Source: Zygnema cylindricum
Taxonomy: Eukaryota > Streptophyta > Zygnematophyceae > Zygnematales > Zygnemataceae
NCBI GenBank assembly: GCA_037447655.1
Contig: JBBHKE010001758.1
Coordinates: forward strand, 1-64,000
Direction of reading: 5' to 3'
Length of the DNA stretch: 64,000 bases
In this document: positions 43,471 to 58,200 of the stretch, piece after piece
Layout: the number at the start of each line of letters is the position of its first letter
Position numbering within the stretch: position 1 is the stretch's first letter
Program-made: the position numbers and the translations under genes
The notes under the pieces: model-generated
What the model saw: only the letters and a program-made list of their open reading frames with translations
Told to the model about the DNA's origin: nothing
The model's database searches: none

Positions 43471-45702
43471 GTTATCGGCAAATGGTCACAGATACATAAC
43501 ACTAGGATTAGGTTTAGGGTCGTGAACATACCAAATGTCAAAATATAAAAAGAGAATAAAAACGAAACAATATTTTAAAGTATCTACACATAAGGGTATG
43601 TGCCCATGTAACCCCTACTTTGAAAAATTGCTTTGAATTTTAGTGAAGATTCTCTGTACTACTTTCATAGTTACAATGTGTGAAAATGAAATCAAAACTT
43701 TGAAAGGTGACGGTTGTAGACACAGGTACAACTTGTGACGATTGAGGATGACTACAAAAAAATTACAAGTGGCGACGTCTACAACAACAGCGACGATTGT
43801 AGAGGTCAGTTTTTCGTGAAGCTGAAGATGTTTAGGGGTTTGTGATATTGAGACGTCAAGCTCAGGTGTGGCAATGTCGACGTCACTATTTTAATATTTT
43901 TCCGCCATGGCTTCCGATTTATTTTTTTCGACTACTCTCACTTGACATCAAAATATGCCCAAAGGTAAACAAAAGATATGTTTTTCGAAGCTCTTTCATT
44001 TCATTCCAGCATTGTCGTGTTTCTTTCCAAAAAGTGTGAGATAAAACCGATAGCGTAAGAGGGAGAGGGAGAGGCAACGATAGCGTAAACTTTTGCAAAG
44101 GACCCATGAATGAAAGTGGTGGTCTCAAACCCTTGCAATTTTCTTTCCTACATGCGCATGACGGGCAAGGAAAAAAATAGCGATTACTCTCCCTCCTGCT
44201 AAAAATTGCCATTCGTGGCTCATGCGTAAGAGGTTTCTCATTCGTTGTTCGAGTGATACTTTAATCAAAATCATATCCTGAGGTGATTTTCGATGAAGTT
44301 TTTTGATGAGTTGAAATCGCATGCCCGTGGGTCAAAAAGTGGAAAACGCCAAAATGAGTACATACGACGACAAAAGAAGAAACTATAAGATGCAAGATAA
44401 GAAAACGGACAAAATATCAATGAAACTAAATGAAAAATATGCGCGTTGTCACGCACAACCAAATCAAGCAACAGTATTTGGTGACGTCTTAAAGTGGAGT
44501 TCACCAAAAATGAAAAAGTGTTTGTAACACTTTTATTTACATGCGGTTGCCGCAGACTGTTACTTTAAACCTTGGCCAACCGTGTGAAATGCTTGATTTC
44601 CTTATGAAGGTCAAAGTTCGCAAAGCGCGGCAAAACTTTTATTGGTTGTTACGATATCTCGCAAGTCAAAGCTGTCCAACAGATTGCCTGTCTAGTTTAA
44701 ACTCAACGGTACTTAACTTGTACCAATGTGTACTTAAACTTACACTCTTTGACAAAGTGACATAGGTGACTGCGAGCAACCAAAATAATCACTGTGATGA
44801 TTAATTTCCTAATTTTATTTGCATGTGGTTGTGGAAGTTTTGTTTTTATAATATTTTTTTTTAAATACACTAATAACCATCCAGTGTACCACAGATTCAG
44901 TATACGCCATTTTTTTCAGAAATTGAAGAAAAGTACTTACTACAATTCAAACCAAACAGTGCACAACAGGGCAATTGCAGCACAAAAAAGGTTCTAATAT
45001 ATTCAAGCAATTAGAAACGATGTCTCTAATTTGTCCCAAAATGCTTATTTTTTCTCCACAAAAAGGATAAGAAACCTTACGTTCATACCACCAGTTTGTC
45101 GATCCACAGAATAAAAAGTCCAAAAAACTTTCACATAACAGGTCAAAACCACAAAAAGTACAAAAGAAAACAAAAAAAATATGAAACATATACAAGATAC
45201 ATGGACAAAAAATAGAATGGACTTAAGAAGTAAAGAAAAAACCTCAATACTACTAAAAGAAGAGGGTAAAATTGAGTTATTGATTCTCGAAACTATTGAA
45301 TTCATACTTATGTTTCATAAAAAAAAAATTACTTCAACTTTAGACTTAAAAACGGTTAAACCTGTCAAAAGTACACTCGAAACCAAAGTTTAAAACATAA
45401 ACCTAAGGTTAAAAAAAATGTTTTCTTTTCACCAATTGAAAAAATGACCCAAAAATAAGACAAAAGGCATTTTCCTTGAAAAAAAAATCAATATCAATTG
45501 ACAATAGGTTTTCTTATCAAAACCACAAACAAAACAAAAAAAAAAACCCCCTAGAAAATACCCCAAAAAGCCTTCAAATTCTAGAAGCCCTAAAAACCCC
45601 AAAACTGTAAAAGCCCTAAAAAAACCCAAAACCTCTAGAATACCATAAGAAAACCAATAAAAAAACGCTACGAAACTCTAAATAAAGAAACAAACAAATT
45701 TG
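43471..45702. other. Intergenic, 3' flank of GlyRS
   Basis: No gene is recognised. Short frames near 44125-44530 and 44541-44765 have no family motif. The A-rich sequence at 45380-45660 lies downstream of the GlyRS stop and probably holds its 3' untranslated and polyadenylation region. I could not fix the site. Confidence 0.5.
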
Positions 45703-48700
45703 TCAAAATCCCGGCAGGAAAGACAAATCCGCGATGCCACGTGGCAAGTTGGAGATATCTCGGACTAGAGCCAATCGGTTTTTCCGAATTTTTTCGTCTT
45801 CCTGCAAATCCAATTATCGCATTTTTTTTTTTTTCAATCCTGGAAACTCTATATCATAAGAGGTTATATTTTTTTACATTTTTGTATATGCAATTTGGAA
45901 ATTACTTTATACGGGTACAACGAGCCTTAAAAGAGATTTTTTAAATTTTTCGCACCAAGTAGAAAACTCAAAAAAGAAAAAAAAAATGGGAGAGAAGAAA
46001 ATAATCAACATTTCAAAACATTGTTGAACGAAATCATCTTTCGAGACACAATTCTTCGAGAAAATGAAAGACAACAAAAAACAAAAAATAAACCCAAAAA
46101 AAAACGGAAAGAAACCAAAAAAAAAACAAAAACATCAAAAAACAAAGGAAAAAATACAAAACAAAAGCAAAAACAAAAACAAGAACAAAAGAAGAAAAAA
46201 CGTTTTTAAAAGAAACAAATAAGACTCACGGCCATAACGAAGACATTTGTGAAAAAATCGTCCAAAACCCCGAAAAGCGGTTTGGACACCTTCATGAACT
46301 CACCCACACTAGATCCTGTGCCCACCCCATACCCCACATAGACGTAAACCTCTCTCCATCTCCAACTCTCCTCCCCATCACGGCCTCACATTTGCCTCAG
46401 AATACAGAACAGAAAAAAAAATTGAAAGGAGTCTCACGGTTTTTTTTCAGCCACTCACCCTGCACCTCTCCCTCCTTCCTCTCCCTCTCCCTCCCCCTCC
46501 CCCTCGCCCTCGCCCTTTCCCTCTCTCCCTCCCCCTCCCCCTTCCCATCCCTCTCCCCTCCCCTTCCTTTATCATTTCCCTCTCCCCCTCTCCCTCCCAC
46601 TCCCCTCCCACTCCCCTTCCCAATCCCCCAGTCCCCCTCCCCATCTCCCTCTCCTCCTCCTAGAGATACCCTTCCAGGAGGGATAAGGAGGTAAGCCTAC
46701 CCGCGGGAATGGCCCTCTTGGCCTGAGAGAAGGCCCTCCAAAGCGCTCTCTCCTCCTCCCCCTCAAAGAGAGACTCGTCCACCTGGTGTGCACGGAAATA
46801 CAAAAAACAACAAAAAAAACATAAAGTTTTTAAAAAAGGACAGTTTTAAAAAGTCTCTCTCTCTCCCTCCCTCCCCACCTCCCACGTGGCGTCTATCTCC
46901 TTCCCCATTGCTATCCTAGTCGGTCTCGCATAGGCCGCCACCACCGCTTCCAGCTCTCCCCTCCTCATGGCCTCCTCCATCTACCCTCGTATCCCTCCAC
47001 CCCCCCAACAGAGAAGCATCGTATTAAGCTAATTAGTTCAATTAATTTCATTGTTTTAATTAGTTTAATTAATTTAATCTATTTTAATTATTTTAATTAT
47101 TTTAATTATTTTAACTATTTTAACTATTTCAATTATTTTAAGAAAGGTTTAAGCTCCAAAATTCATTCACATTTCCCAAAAAATATTGAAAAAATAAGTA
47201 TCAAAGGAGTTCCAAGTTCACATACTTTGAGAGAGAGAGAAGGAGAGGGAGAAGGAGAGGGAAAGGGAGAGGGAGAGGGGGAGGGAGAGGGAAAGGGAGT
47301 GGGATAGGGAGAGGGAGAGGGAATTCGACAACAAAAGATTCCCATTTCCCAGAGAGGCAAACTTGCCATGGCAAACCTTTGTCAAAGCTACAAATCTCTG
47401 TCCGGTTTTTTCTTTTTTTCTATTGAAATAATTTTCTAAGACAACATTTGAACAGAACCAAAGTTCCAGTCAAAATTCTTAAGAAGCTTCCCTAATTTTT
47501 TTTTTCGGTCTTTTTTTTGTTTTCGGGACACCATCACAGAAAAAAATGCACATACATTAAAGACTTATGGCTAAAAGGGTCTACATGGGGCCATAGTTGA
47601 CCTCAAGTATACCGAAGAACAATCCTAATAAAAAAATTACGACTGTTTCTCTAGTTTTCTCCACTTTGTCTTCAGCAAAATCTTCTTAAACTTGTAAACT
47701 TTTCCAACAAACACGACTTCAAGTTTGTGTCTTTTCATAGAAACCCCAAAAACCCTTAAAAAACACCTACTGGCTGAAGTTATTCTTTGTTAGTACCTTC
47801 ATATCACAACCTAGAATTTGTCTCTATGGAGAATTCTTGTCAATGCCGTAATCTATAACCTTCTCTATATCATCTACAATTTTGTGATCTAAACCTTCGT
47901 TATCTAAACTTTTATCTCTTTTTTTTCTAGCCGTGATATGTTTTTCTGTCGTACTCTAGCATTTAGAGTCTGAGATACGATTCGGTTTTCGGCTTTTTTC
48001 TGACTATGGTCAACGACCTTTGACTTTTCCTTTTTAGATTGAAGAGTCCCACCTGTCGGACGGACTCAGCCGCGAGAGCCGGCACCGAGCCTCGCTCCGC
48101 TAGAACCGACCGGACGATCTCCACCATCGATCCGCCGTCCACCTATGGGAGGGGAGACAACGCTTCAGTATGCCTTCTCTCCATGATAAGTACATAAGTA
48201 TGTAGATATATGAAGGAATGGATGAATGAATGAATAAATGAATAAATGATTTTATTGCACAGTTCTTTCCATAGACATCTCAAATCGCCACTCTCTTTGC
48301 ATGGTCGTTTCGGAAAAACTTTCCCTCCATGAATTTTCCAGGAACAATTTCTTCAAAACACAGTTATTAGGTAATAACATTAATTCGGTCTATAACTATT
48401 TTTGGCCGAAAATCATAAAATAGTGTTAACAATACTAATTAAAAAAGTGGATGGCAATCCACATCTCCCCACACTAAATTAGTATTATACATTCTCCCCA
48501 CACTAAATTCGTATTACACGTTCTAATTTAGCATCTCCGCTTATAATTTCTTTACTGGAGGTGTACTTTTAAATAACATTATGCTAATTCGTTAACACTC
48601 TAGAGTTGTTATTTTTAGCGATAAATTTTAACGTCAAATTTGGGAGAAAATACGGTATTTTAGCTCCTGGTGGCAAAAACAAAAAAGGAAAAAAAAAAAA

Positions 48701-48854
48701 AAAGGGCGATACAAGGGAAGAAAGGTTTTCAAAAAAGACTTAAAAAAAAAAAAACACTCCAATCAGATCACATGAAGAGAAAAGGTCAAATTTAATCAAA
48801 GAAGGTAAAAAGTGGTGCGATGCAGGGAAGTTGTTAAAAACAAAAGAAACAAAA

Positions 48855-48952
<98 letters not shown>

Positions 48953-51900
48953 AGAATTGTGTAAAAGAATGAAAAACATTTTCAACTATTGGAATGGTGG
49001 ACTTTTTTTCTGAAAAAGTTTTTTTTTTTTTTTTTTTCTCACCAGCAATTGCCCCAAACGTCGAACAACAAATACTAAAACCTGAACGGGGTGAAAACCC
49101 CAAAAACAACCCATTTCCCTTTTTTGTTAATTTTTATAATATTTTTCTCCCATTATAACAAAATGACAAAACGTTTTTAGTTCCCTTTTTGCTCATTCTC
49201 TTTTAATTTGAAATCCCTTTTTACCATTTTCTCTCTGAAATACTGACAATTTTCTTAACTATCGATAAAAAAACGAATTATACAAAAACAATTTTCCGTA
49301 CCACAAAATAAGTAAAAGTTTTTATCCTTAAACTCTTAAAGTCTCAAAACAAATCTCTTTTACTATTTCAAAAATAATACACATTTTTTTTAGCAAAGTA
49401 AGGAAAGGAAAAAAAAGGAAAGGAAAAACGAAAAGAAACCCACCTGGTCGAGAACATTCTGGGAAACTTCCACGGGCTGACAGCTGGCAGCGATAGATAT
49501 CGCCTCCCTCAGATCTATTTCTTTTTTGTTCTCCACCAGAGATTGGACCTTCTCGAAACAAAAATAAATAAATAAATAAAAAAGAAACAAAAGAAAAGAA
49601 AACAAATATAACTTTCTCCATCATCAGATGCCTTGAATCGAAAAAAGAATGGAAAAAAAACGGGGATGAAAAAGATCAGGGAAGAAAAGACAAAAGAAAA
49701 AAGAAAAAAGGAAATAGAACTAAGAACCGCAGAATACAAAAAAGGACCGGAGAAAAAAATTATTACACTGGAAAAGAAAGTGGCTCAACTAAAAAAGTGT
49801 CAGCTTAGGAGGGAGAAGGAAGACCAAAGAGGGAGACTTAAACCGAAAATCTAGAGGGAGGGGAGGGAGGGAGGAGAAGAGAGGGGGGCGGTAGAGGGGC
49901 AGAGGTAGAGGGAGAAGGAGGGGGAGAAAAAGAGCGAGAAGAGAGGGAGAGGGAGAGAACGGGCGGCAGAGAGACTGAGAGCGAGTGGTAGCAAGAAGGG
50001 AAGAAAGTAGGGAGGGAAGGAGAGGAAGGGAGAGTGACGAAGAAAGGGAAAGAAAGAGAGACAAAGGGAGACAAAAGGAGACAAAAGGAGATCAAGGGAG
50101 ATAAAAAAAAGGGAGAGAGAGGGAGAGAGAAGGAGAGAGAAGGAGAAAGTGGAAAAGAGGGAGAAAGCGGAAGAGAGGGGGAGAGAGGGAGAAAGCGGAA
50201 GAGAGGGGGAGAGAGGGAGAGAGCGGAAGAAAGGGGGAAAGAGGGAGAGAAGGGGAGAAAGAGGGAGAGAGGGAGAGGGGGAGAGAGAGAGGGGGGAGAG
50301 AGAGAGAGCCCACCAGGGCATATGCACTCCTTCTCTGCCCAAATGGATCGGCGCTTGCGGTCGGTTCACAGCCCACGGCAAAAAGTCCCACCAAACTATC
50401 CAATCTGGATACCCAAAAAAAGAGGAAATCCAAAACTCAATTTACTTTGTTGAAACCAATATGTTTTTGTTTTTCCCATAATTCAAATTCCCGCAACTTT
50501 TTTCCTTCAGATATGAGTAATAAGAAAAATGATAAATACTAAAGGGAGGAAAAAAAAAAAAAAGAGGGAACGAGGGACCAACCAAACTATTCAACCTGCA
50601 AATTTGAAAAAAGGAAAATCCGACACTCCATTTACTTTTTCGAACCAAAAATCTTTTTCCTCCATAACCTAAACCCCGGTAACATTTTACTCCAAATATA
50701 AATTTGCACAACTTGTAAACCAGAAGAACATAAGAACATAAAAACATATGAACAAGACCAAGAAAGAACAAGTACAAGAACATAAGAATAAGAAAGAAAT
50801 AAGCAAGGAAAAGAAAAGGGGAAGGGAGGGTAAGAAATATTTTTTCTCACCTATCTGCTACAGCCAAAACCACTCCTCCTTCGGATCGAGGGAGGATATC
50901 GCCCGAGAATCTCGGAAGTACACTCTCAAAAACAGCTTCCGCGACCTGAAAAATTCTCTCCCTCCACCCCAAAAAATTACTCGTTTTCACAAAACCCTTC
51001 ATTTGTACCCCAAACAACCACAAACATCCTCCACTTGTACCACTAACAAACCTCAAAAAGTACTCATTTTTGCGATTAAATACCACCATTTATACCCAAA
51101 AAAATTGTCTCAAAAAATGCCCAAAACATTACTACTTCCATGATTAAACACAACCATTTATACCCAAAAAACCTAAAAACCTCAAACATCTCTCTAAACC
51201 TCGCAGAAACCCAGAAAAAAAATGCTTACAAACCCTCAAAAAAAAACCTTACAATCTCCTCCCCACGAATCCTCTTCAAATTTAAAACTCTCTTAAACCC
51301 GATCTTAGCCCCATATGAACCCAATGAACCAATAAACCCCATTTTTCAGACCCAAAAAAAAGTATTATTTTTACCTCCGGAGGTTGTCCTTCTCTCAAGG
51401 CATAATGTCTCCCCATAATTCCCGCCAAAGAAGTAAACTCCATAACCATGGCTGTACCTAAATCCGCCATGGCCAAAACCACCGCCTTCCTCACTGTCTC
51501 CTCTCCCTCTCCCGAGACTCCCAAGAGAGGAGAGAGACTTCCCACCATGGTCTCTAGTCTCCGGCTTTTCGCAAGCATAGAGCCCAGCTTTTCCTGTTAA
51601 AAAAACAAACAAAAACACCTCTCTTCGGTTATTTGTAATTTTTTTTTTTTTTTTCCGAGATTTCTTTTAGGACTCTGAGGTTTCGTTTACTTATAGATTT
51701 TTCTTTAGGTTTCATTTACTAAAAGGTCTTTTCAGTGTTTTTACAGGTAAAGGTTTGATTGTTTGGGACGTTTTGTAGAAGTCTCACACTTCAGGAGTCC
51801 AGAACATTGTATATTTGGTAAACACACTTCGAGACCTCAAGAAAGACAATACGAAGTACAAGATGGTACAAAAATACAAGTACAAAAGTTACAAATCTGT

Positions 51901-54900
51901 ACAAGAGTACAAGAACTACAAGAAAGACGGGACGAACTGAAAGATGTCACAAATGTATACAATAGTATAATATTACAAAACAAGCACCTACAAAACATTA
52001 CTTATTACCATTTCATAGAAATATACTCTAAAATTTACATGTTTCCTGGTCTAAATCACATCTCATGCCTTCAAACGACCTACTATTTGCTGTAATGGCT
52101 CTGACCAGACGTACACCGAAAAAGGAAAAGCATAATTAACAACTAAACTATTGCTAAACAACATAAATTCAAAATGCTTAAAACAACAGCATCATGTCCA
52201 ATCCACATCCTTCGATTCGCAATCCTTCCCAACCAAACTGTCACTTTCATTATTAATCCCAAAAGATATTGTTTTCCCTTCTGTTTAACAATTTCGAACC
52301 TGAAAAATAATGCCATCTAGTTGAGCCCTAAAGCTCTCCAGGGGGCGAGATATATCCGCCTCATAGAAGAATCGAGCATCGGCGTACCGCGCTCTGAAGC
52401 CATCATCGTATTTCCCATCAGTTTCATGCCACAGTTTCTGTTTCAGTTACGGTTTCAGCTGCAGTTTCTGTTAAAATAATTGTTGCTTGATTGTGTCATG
52501 GACAACTTTCTAGGTTGACAGTAACCGCAACAAAAACATTTTACGGGGTTCCACGTTCAGTTTCCATGACAACAGTTTCCGTTTTTAAGTTTCACACCAT
52601 CTGTTTCAATTTTCAGAGCACCGGTTTCTGCTTTAATATTTCGTGGCATCGAATTTTTTTAACATATCCATTGGCAGCAATTACCGTTGACAAAAATCCT
52701 GAACAGAAAAATGCAAAACACAAAAAAAAACATCCAAAATGATTTAAAACTGAGTTCGAAAATGAGAACCTCACCTAAGTACAGCCTCATTTCCCTTCCG
52801 TACCGCTTCTTCGTCCAGTTTCCCATTGGGAACTGCCACAAATGCAGCCATTAAATCGCCTGTCTTTGAATTCTCAACTGGAAAATACCGTTGATGTTTT
52901 TTCATTACTGTAATTAAAACTTCCCGAGGAAGTCCCAAAAATGGTTCATCGAATCGACCGAGGAGTGGTACGGGAGCCTCCACAAGGTTTGCTACCTGAC
53001 GGCAAAGAAGAGTGGAAGGAGGGGAGAAGGGGGGAGATGGAGAGGGCGTGTGTGAAAGAGAAAGTGAGAGAGAAAGTACTTGACTTTCTTTTCTTAGTTT
53101 TGTATCAAACAGCCAGTTATTGCCAATTATTTGTTGTTTTTCTCAAGCTTGCTACGATCTTATCCCTCAACTTTTCCTTTTACTAATATGGTAATACTAT
53201 CTTGTCTTTAAATACAAGTAAAGCACATGCCTAAAACTAGCTGGAAAAAAGAAAAAAAAAACGAAAAAGAAGAATTAAAATTTTAAAACACCTACCTCAT
53301 CTAACAGAGCAGTTTTGGCCTCTTCTGGAATCCGGCCTCCGATGGATTCTGCCAATGCTGAGCTGGCGGTCCAAATGGCGTCGCGTCGCGCCTGGCACAA
53401 CAGATACAGACAATTAACTACCGCAAACAAAAAAAAAGGGACATTTACATACAGCAAAACAATAAAACAAAATAAAACAAAGTCAACATGACATGTTACA
53501 ACATAAAATCAATAACCTCAACATAATATAGTATCCCAAGCGAGTGCACGCCTTGACCTTCACCTCAATTGACTTTCTATTCGAAATTTCCATTAAACAA
53601 ATGGTTAAGAACACATGGAACTTTCATACATAAAGAAAGAAAAACCTCGGAAATACCCAAAATCCTTAAATCCACGAATATCACAGCTCCCAAAACCTGA
53701 CATTCCTAAATACAACCTCGTAACTGAAAAACAGAAAAAAAACAAAGAAAACGAAAGTCACACCCGCATAGAAAGTGTGATTCCTGCCTCCTTTATAACT
53801 TCCAAATAGTCCTCAGCTTTCTCAACCTGCCCAAGAAAACAAAGAAAAATCCATACTGATGCAAAATTAAAAAAAGAAGGTAGTCACCTTCAAATTATAC
53901 AGTTTAAGGTAAAGTATTCTATGGTTTTTTAGGTTCAATCATATTCCTCAAATTCCAGCTCTTCCAGTATCCTTGGAGTAAACTAAAAACTGAATGGACA
54001 AATAAACCTCAAAACCATCAGTGGACAAAATGACAAAACAAATCTGGGTCGTATCAGAAAGATGGACCTAAAAACAGTTTTCTCAAGTCTCTTTGTTTAA
54101 AAACTTTCTAGTCTTACCTCTGCAAATGGAATCGGAACATTCCGTAACAGACGACTCTTTCGTCCACTAGCGAGGCCTGCGTAAACGAAAGGGATCACTA
54201 TCTCTCCATGGAGGGCCAAAATCCACCGGAGAGGACGACTGTACGACACCTGGGGATCAATGATTGAATAATATGTCAATTAAAACATAGTCAAGAAAGT
54301 AGGGAGTGAAGGTATGAGGGAGGGCGGCAGAAGGCAAGAGGACAGGGAGAGGGAGCAAGAAAGGAGGAGAGACCAGGTGAGAAAGGATATTACTTCTGAA
54401 GTAGCATCTAACATCCAAAACAAACGTCCAACACTTCAAGAAGATAAAAAAAGGAAAAGAGAAAAATAAAACACTTTGAGATAAGAAGGAAAAGAAGAAG
54501 AGAACCTAGTTACTAGTAAGACATTCGAAACAAAAGCAAAAAAATGTTTAAGCAAAAAATTGTTTTAACAACAACAACATGATTTTTTTCCGAACTCAAC
54601 TTATGATCCTGAAAGCTTCAAACATGAAACATTGTAACAAACATAGAATCCACAATAATTATGGTGATAATGTACCAATAAATGCCTGTCTGTTGCACTT
54701 TGCATGACAAAAAAACCAAAAAAAAAAAGTAAAACAAAAAAACAATCCAACAAAACATAGCAGTTTACAGAAAATCAACGCGACTAAAAAAAAAAAAAAA
54801 AAAAAAAGGGAAAAAACGAAAACATACATCACATGAGCTTCTTACCTCAGAATTCCATCTCATAGTTTTAGGAAAAGCTATGGCTGCGAGTAAATTAGGA

Positions 54901-55183
54901 AGCTCCTCTGCCAAAACTTCTCCTACTGTTTTTGTCTCCTCCTCCACCGTCACATAGACATACTCGGTCCCTTTCTCATCCTCCTTAAAATAAACTGCCT
55001 CTGAAGTCACTTTATTTTTCCGACAGAAACCTTCCAGAGCCTGTCACGACCACCGACTCCTTTACAATTTCAAATTAAGGTATCATCAAACTATGAATAA
55101 AATTATAGATTATTTGATGGATATGGATTGCATTTATCCGCAGTCCATAGAAAGAGAGATCGAGATCTGATTGATGCACGAGA

Positions 55184-55272
<89 letters not shown>

Positions 55273-58200
55273 GCATAAAGCGGGGAAAATTGATCACCTT
55301 TGTTGCTTGTCCTTTTGCATCAAAAGCTTTGGTTTTTGGAGGTCCTCTGACTTCTGTACTACAGGCCTTCTGTTTTCCGGAAAGTGACTCCACTACTACC
55401 GTTAGTCGGCGGGGAGTTCCAGTCACAGAAACCGTTCCATGTGACAGTCTCAGTTTTTGTAGAAGGGCCGGTACAGAAACTTCCAACTGAACAGAAAACA
55501 CATGGAAGACCAGACATGTACAGGTCAAGCTGCAGTGGAGCTGAGTGCACAAATACGTTGTCAATTTAACACCTCACTTTCTGTAAAGTAAAACTTTATA
55601 CCGTCAGGTTTAGCGATGAGAGGAAGCACATAAATGTTGATGAATCGTAACAAGGAAGAGAGAGAAAAGACAGAATATGCAGGTAGTCAAAGCAAAGTCA
55701 AAGGCATAGCAGAAATTGTAAAAGAAAAACAAACTTTGACAACAACATGAGCTTCTCACATTCTTTTAAATACTTGAGCGAAAAACACTGTTGTTTCTGT
55801 GAAGGTAAACACCAAAAACACAATGGTAGCAACTCTTGAGAAATAAAATTGTGAATCAGAAGAATTAACATTTTCTTTTACTTTCCCATTCCATTTAATT
55901 GGTCTAGAGAGACAAAGTAGACAAAGAAGTTCATCCTTATTAGAGTAATAAACTCCATTATGTGTTTTTTGACCTAAAATCATAAAATAGCATTATTAAA
56001 ACTGATTAAACAAGCGGACAGTGTATTATTGGATCTAGTTTCGCATTAATACGAGTAACTTTTTTTCACTCTAACAGTGGTGGATATTGCAGCAAAACCC
56101 ACGCTACTACAGGTATCAAAAAAGGACAACCTTACACACACACATCTACAATCCAAAACATCCATTGCAAATTTTCACAACAGTCCAAAACAGGAAGCTG
56201 AAAATCACAAAAGTCCATACTAACTTTACCGCAAAACCTCGTTTCTAAACCAACGCCCATTGCTAATTCAAGATTCAGTTGTATCTATAAACTTCAGTAG
56301 CTAATTAATTATTCATTCGTCAATTCAAACTTAATTCAAAATTCAGCTATCAATTGCCCACCTGTCCGATGCCGCTGCTGACATCATCGGGCGGCAACTC
56401 TTCCGACCCGATCTCCAGGACAAAAGTTCTTGGCGAATCAGAGAGCGGCAATGCCAGGTCAGCACGCTGAGGTGGCGGCACCTCCTGCCAGGTGCCCAAA
56501 GGATGCCCGAGCCTCTCCCGAGTCTCCACCCAAAGCTGGGCACACTGCCGAGCCAGACTGTCCCCATAAACAATACGGCCCCCGGCGAATGGTCTCACGG
56601 TCTGGCAGGAACGAAAAGAAAAAAGAAAACAAGGGACAGACACAGAGAGAACAGAGAGACACATGTCCTGGATATATCAATGGCTGGAAATACTAGGGAA
56701 AGTGTGACCAACCAACGGATCGATGAGTGGAAGTACTACTGAGAACGGTGCATAGAGACGGGAACGGAGTGATGAACGACTAAAAGGATTTTTTCACGGA
56801 AAGGAACGGAAAGTCCATTCCATGAATGTTTCAGTGGCTGGAGAGACAACAAAATGGAAATGTGAATGAATCTTGGAAGATAACAGGGATTGCTGTATAG
56901 GAAAACTGTGCCTGAGTGGCATATAATAGGCTGAAATTAAGTACACAAAAAAACCGAGTAAATGACTGAAAACGTTGTAGGGTATCAAGTGAAACTGACT
57001 GACGTATTAATGACAGAAAAAACTAAACACGGAAAGTGAAACTGTGCATGGAGATTGTAACTGACTGACGACTGACTCACTGACATCTCCATTACTTGGA
57101 ATTCACCGACAGAAACAAGAAGCACTTTTCCTGGATGTATCAATGGGTGTAAATACTAAGAAGGAAGTTGTGAGAAAGAATGGAACTTATAAAAGTGAAT
57201 GGAAACTGTGTTTATGAAGGTACTCGGTGTCACCGATGGAGATTGTAACTGTAAAAAAAAAACGGCAACTATGACAATGAGCTATAAAGGACAAATGCGA
57301 CAATGGATGAAATCTACAACAATGAAAAATAAAACCGATGATTGACTAATAGGGTAAAAACAATTCCTTGGAAGGACTTTTGGTTCAGAGAAAGTACAAA
57401 CATATTGATAATCTGTGGCCCGCTACATATTCTAGTAAACACTTATAGTTATGAGTATGAACTTTGACAAACATACAGATAAATATACACACAAAATGCC
57501 AACTCGACATCGGCAAAAAATCGTAAAAAAGTGATGTATCACTAAAAACGTTAACTTGTTTTTCACCTCACAAACTTGATATTTTTCATGCATAGTTGTC
57601 AGATGATGTGATCGAAAGGAAAGAGTTTTCTTTTCAAATAATCACATTTAACGGAATACGACAAATGGGTTGAGATGCAAAAAAAAAAAATCTAACAGCA
57701 ATTGACGGTATACTCTCCTTTCAGATCTTACACCTCACAAGCGGTAAAAACTAACATCTAAAACTTTACAATCTAAAACCTCAACATCTAAAACTTGAAA
57801 AACTGAAGAAATCTAGCATATGACTGACGGTGGGGAACCAAAAGTAGCTGCCATCCAAAAGTGCTATCAGACAAAAGTTTGAGTTTTGAATTTTGTCCTT
57901 ACTTGCGCATTCGAGCAAAGAAACGCGCCCTCTCTGTCACTCCCACTGCCCCCCGGGCGTCCAAAATGTTGAATACATGGGATGTTTTCAACACATTGTC
58001 ATACCTGTTCCCTTCTCCCTCCCAATCAGTTCTCTCTCCCTCTTTCTCTCCTCTCCCTCTCCCTCTCTCTCTCCCTCCCTCCCTCTCCCCCTCTCCCTCC
58101 CCTCTCCCTCTCCCTCCCCCCCTCCCCCCCCCCCTCTCCCTCTCCCTCTCCCTCACCGCCTCTCTCTTGGAACGAGATGTATGGAAGACAATAATCCAAA

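Larger units (their letters stand above)
45703..56557 (-). other. GlyRS beta (tRNA-binding) part, exons F-W
   Basis: Exon F ends alpha and, after a linker of about 20 residues, starts beta. Later exons hold beta landmarks: [87 protein letters not shown] and [11 protein letters not shown]. The last exon supplies [13 protein letters not shown] and the [11 protein letters not shown] end. No break is seen. Confidence 0.93.

Noticed and set aside
49789-50481. Long Ser/Pro/Leu-rich and Glu/Arg-rich open frames
   Set aside because: Products of the polypurine tract. The real coding here is only the GlyRS exon 50404-50314 in its own frame.
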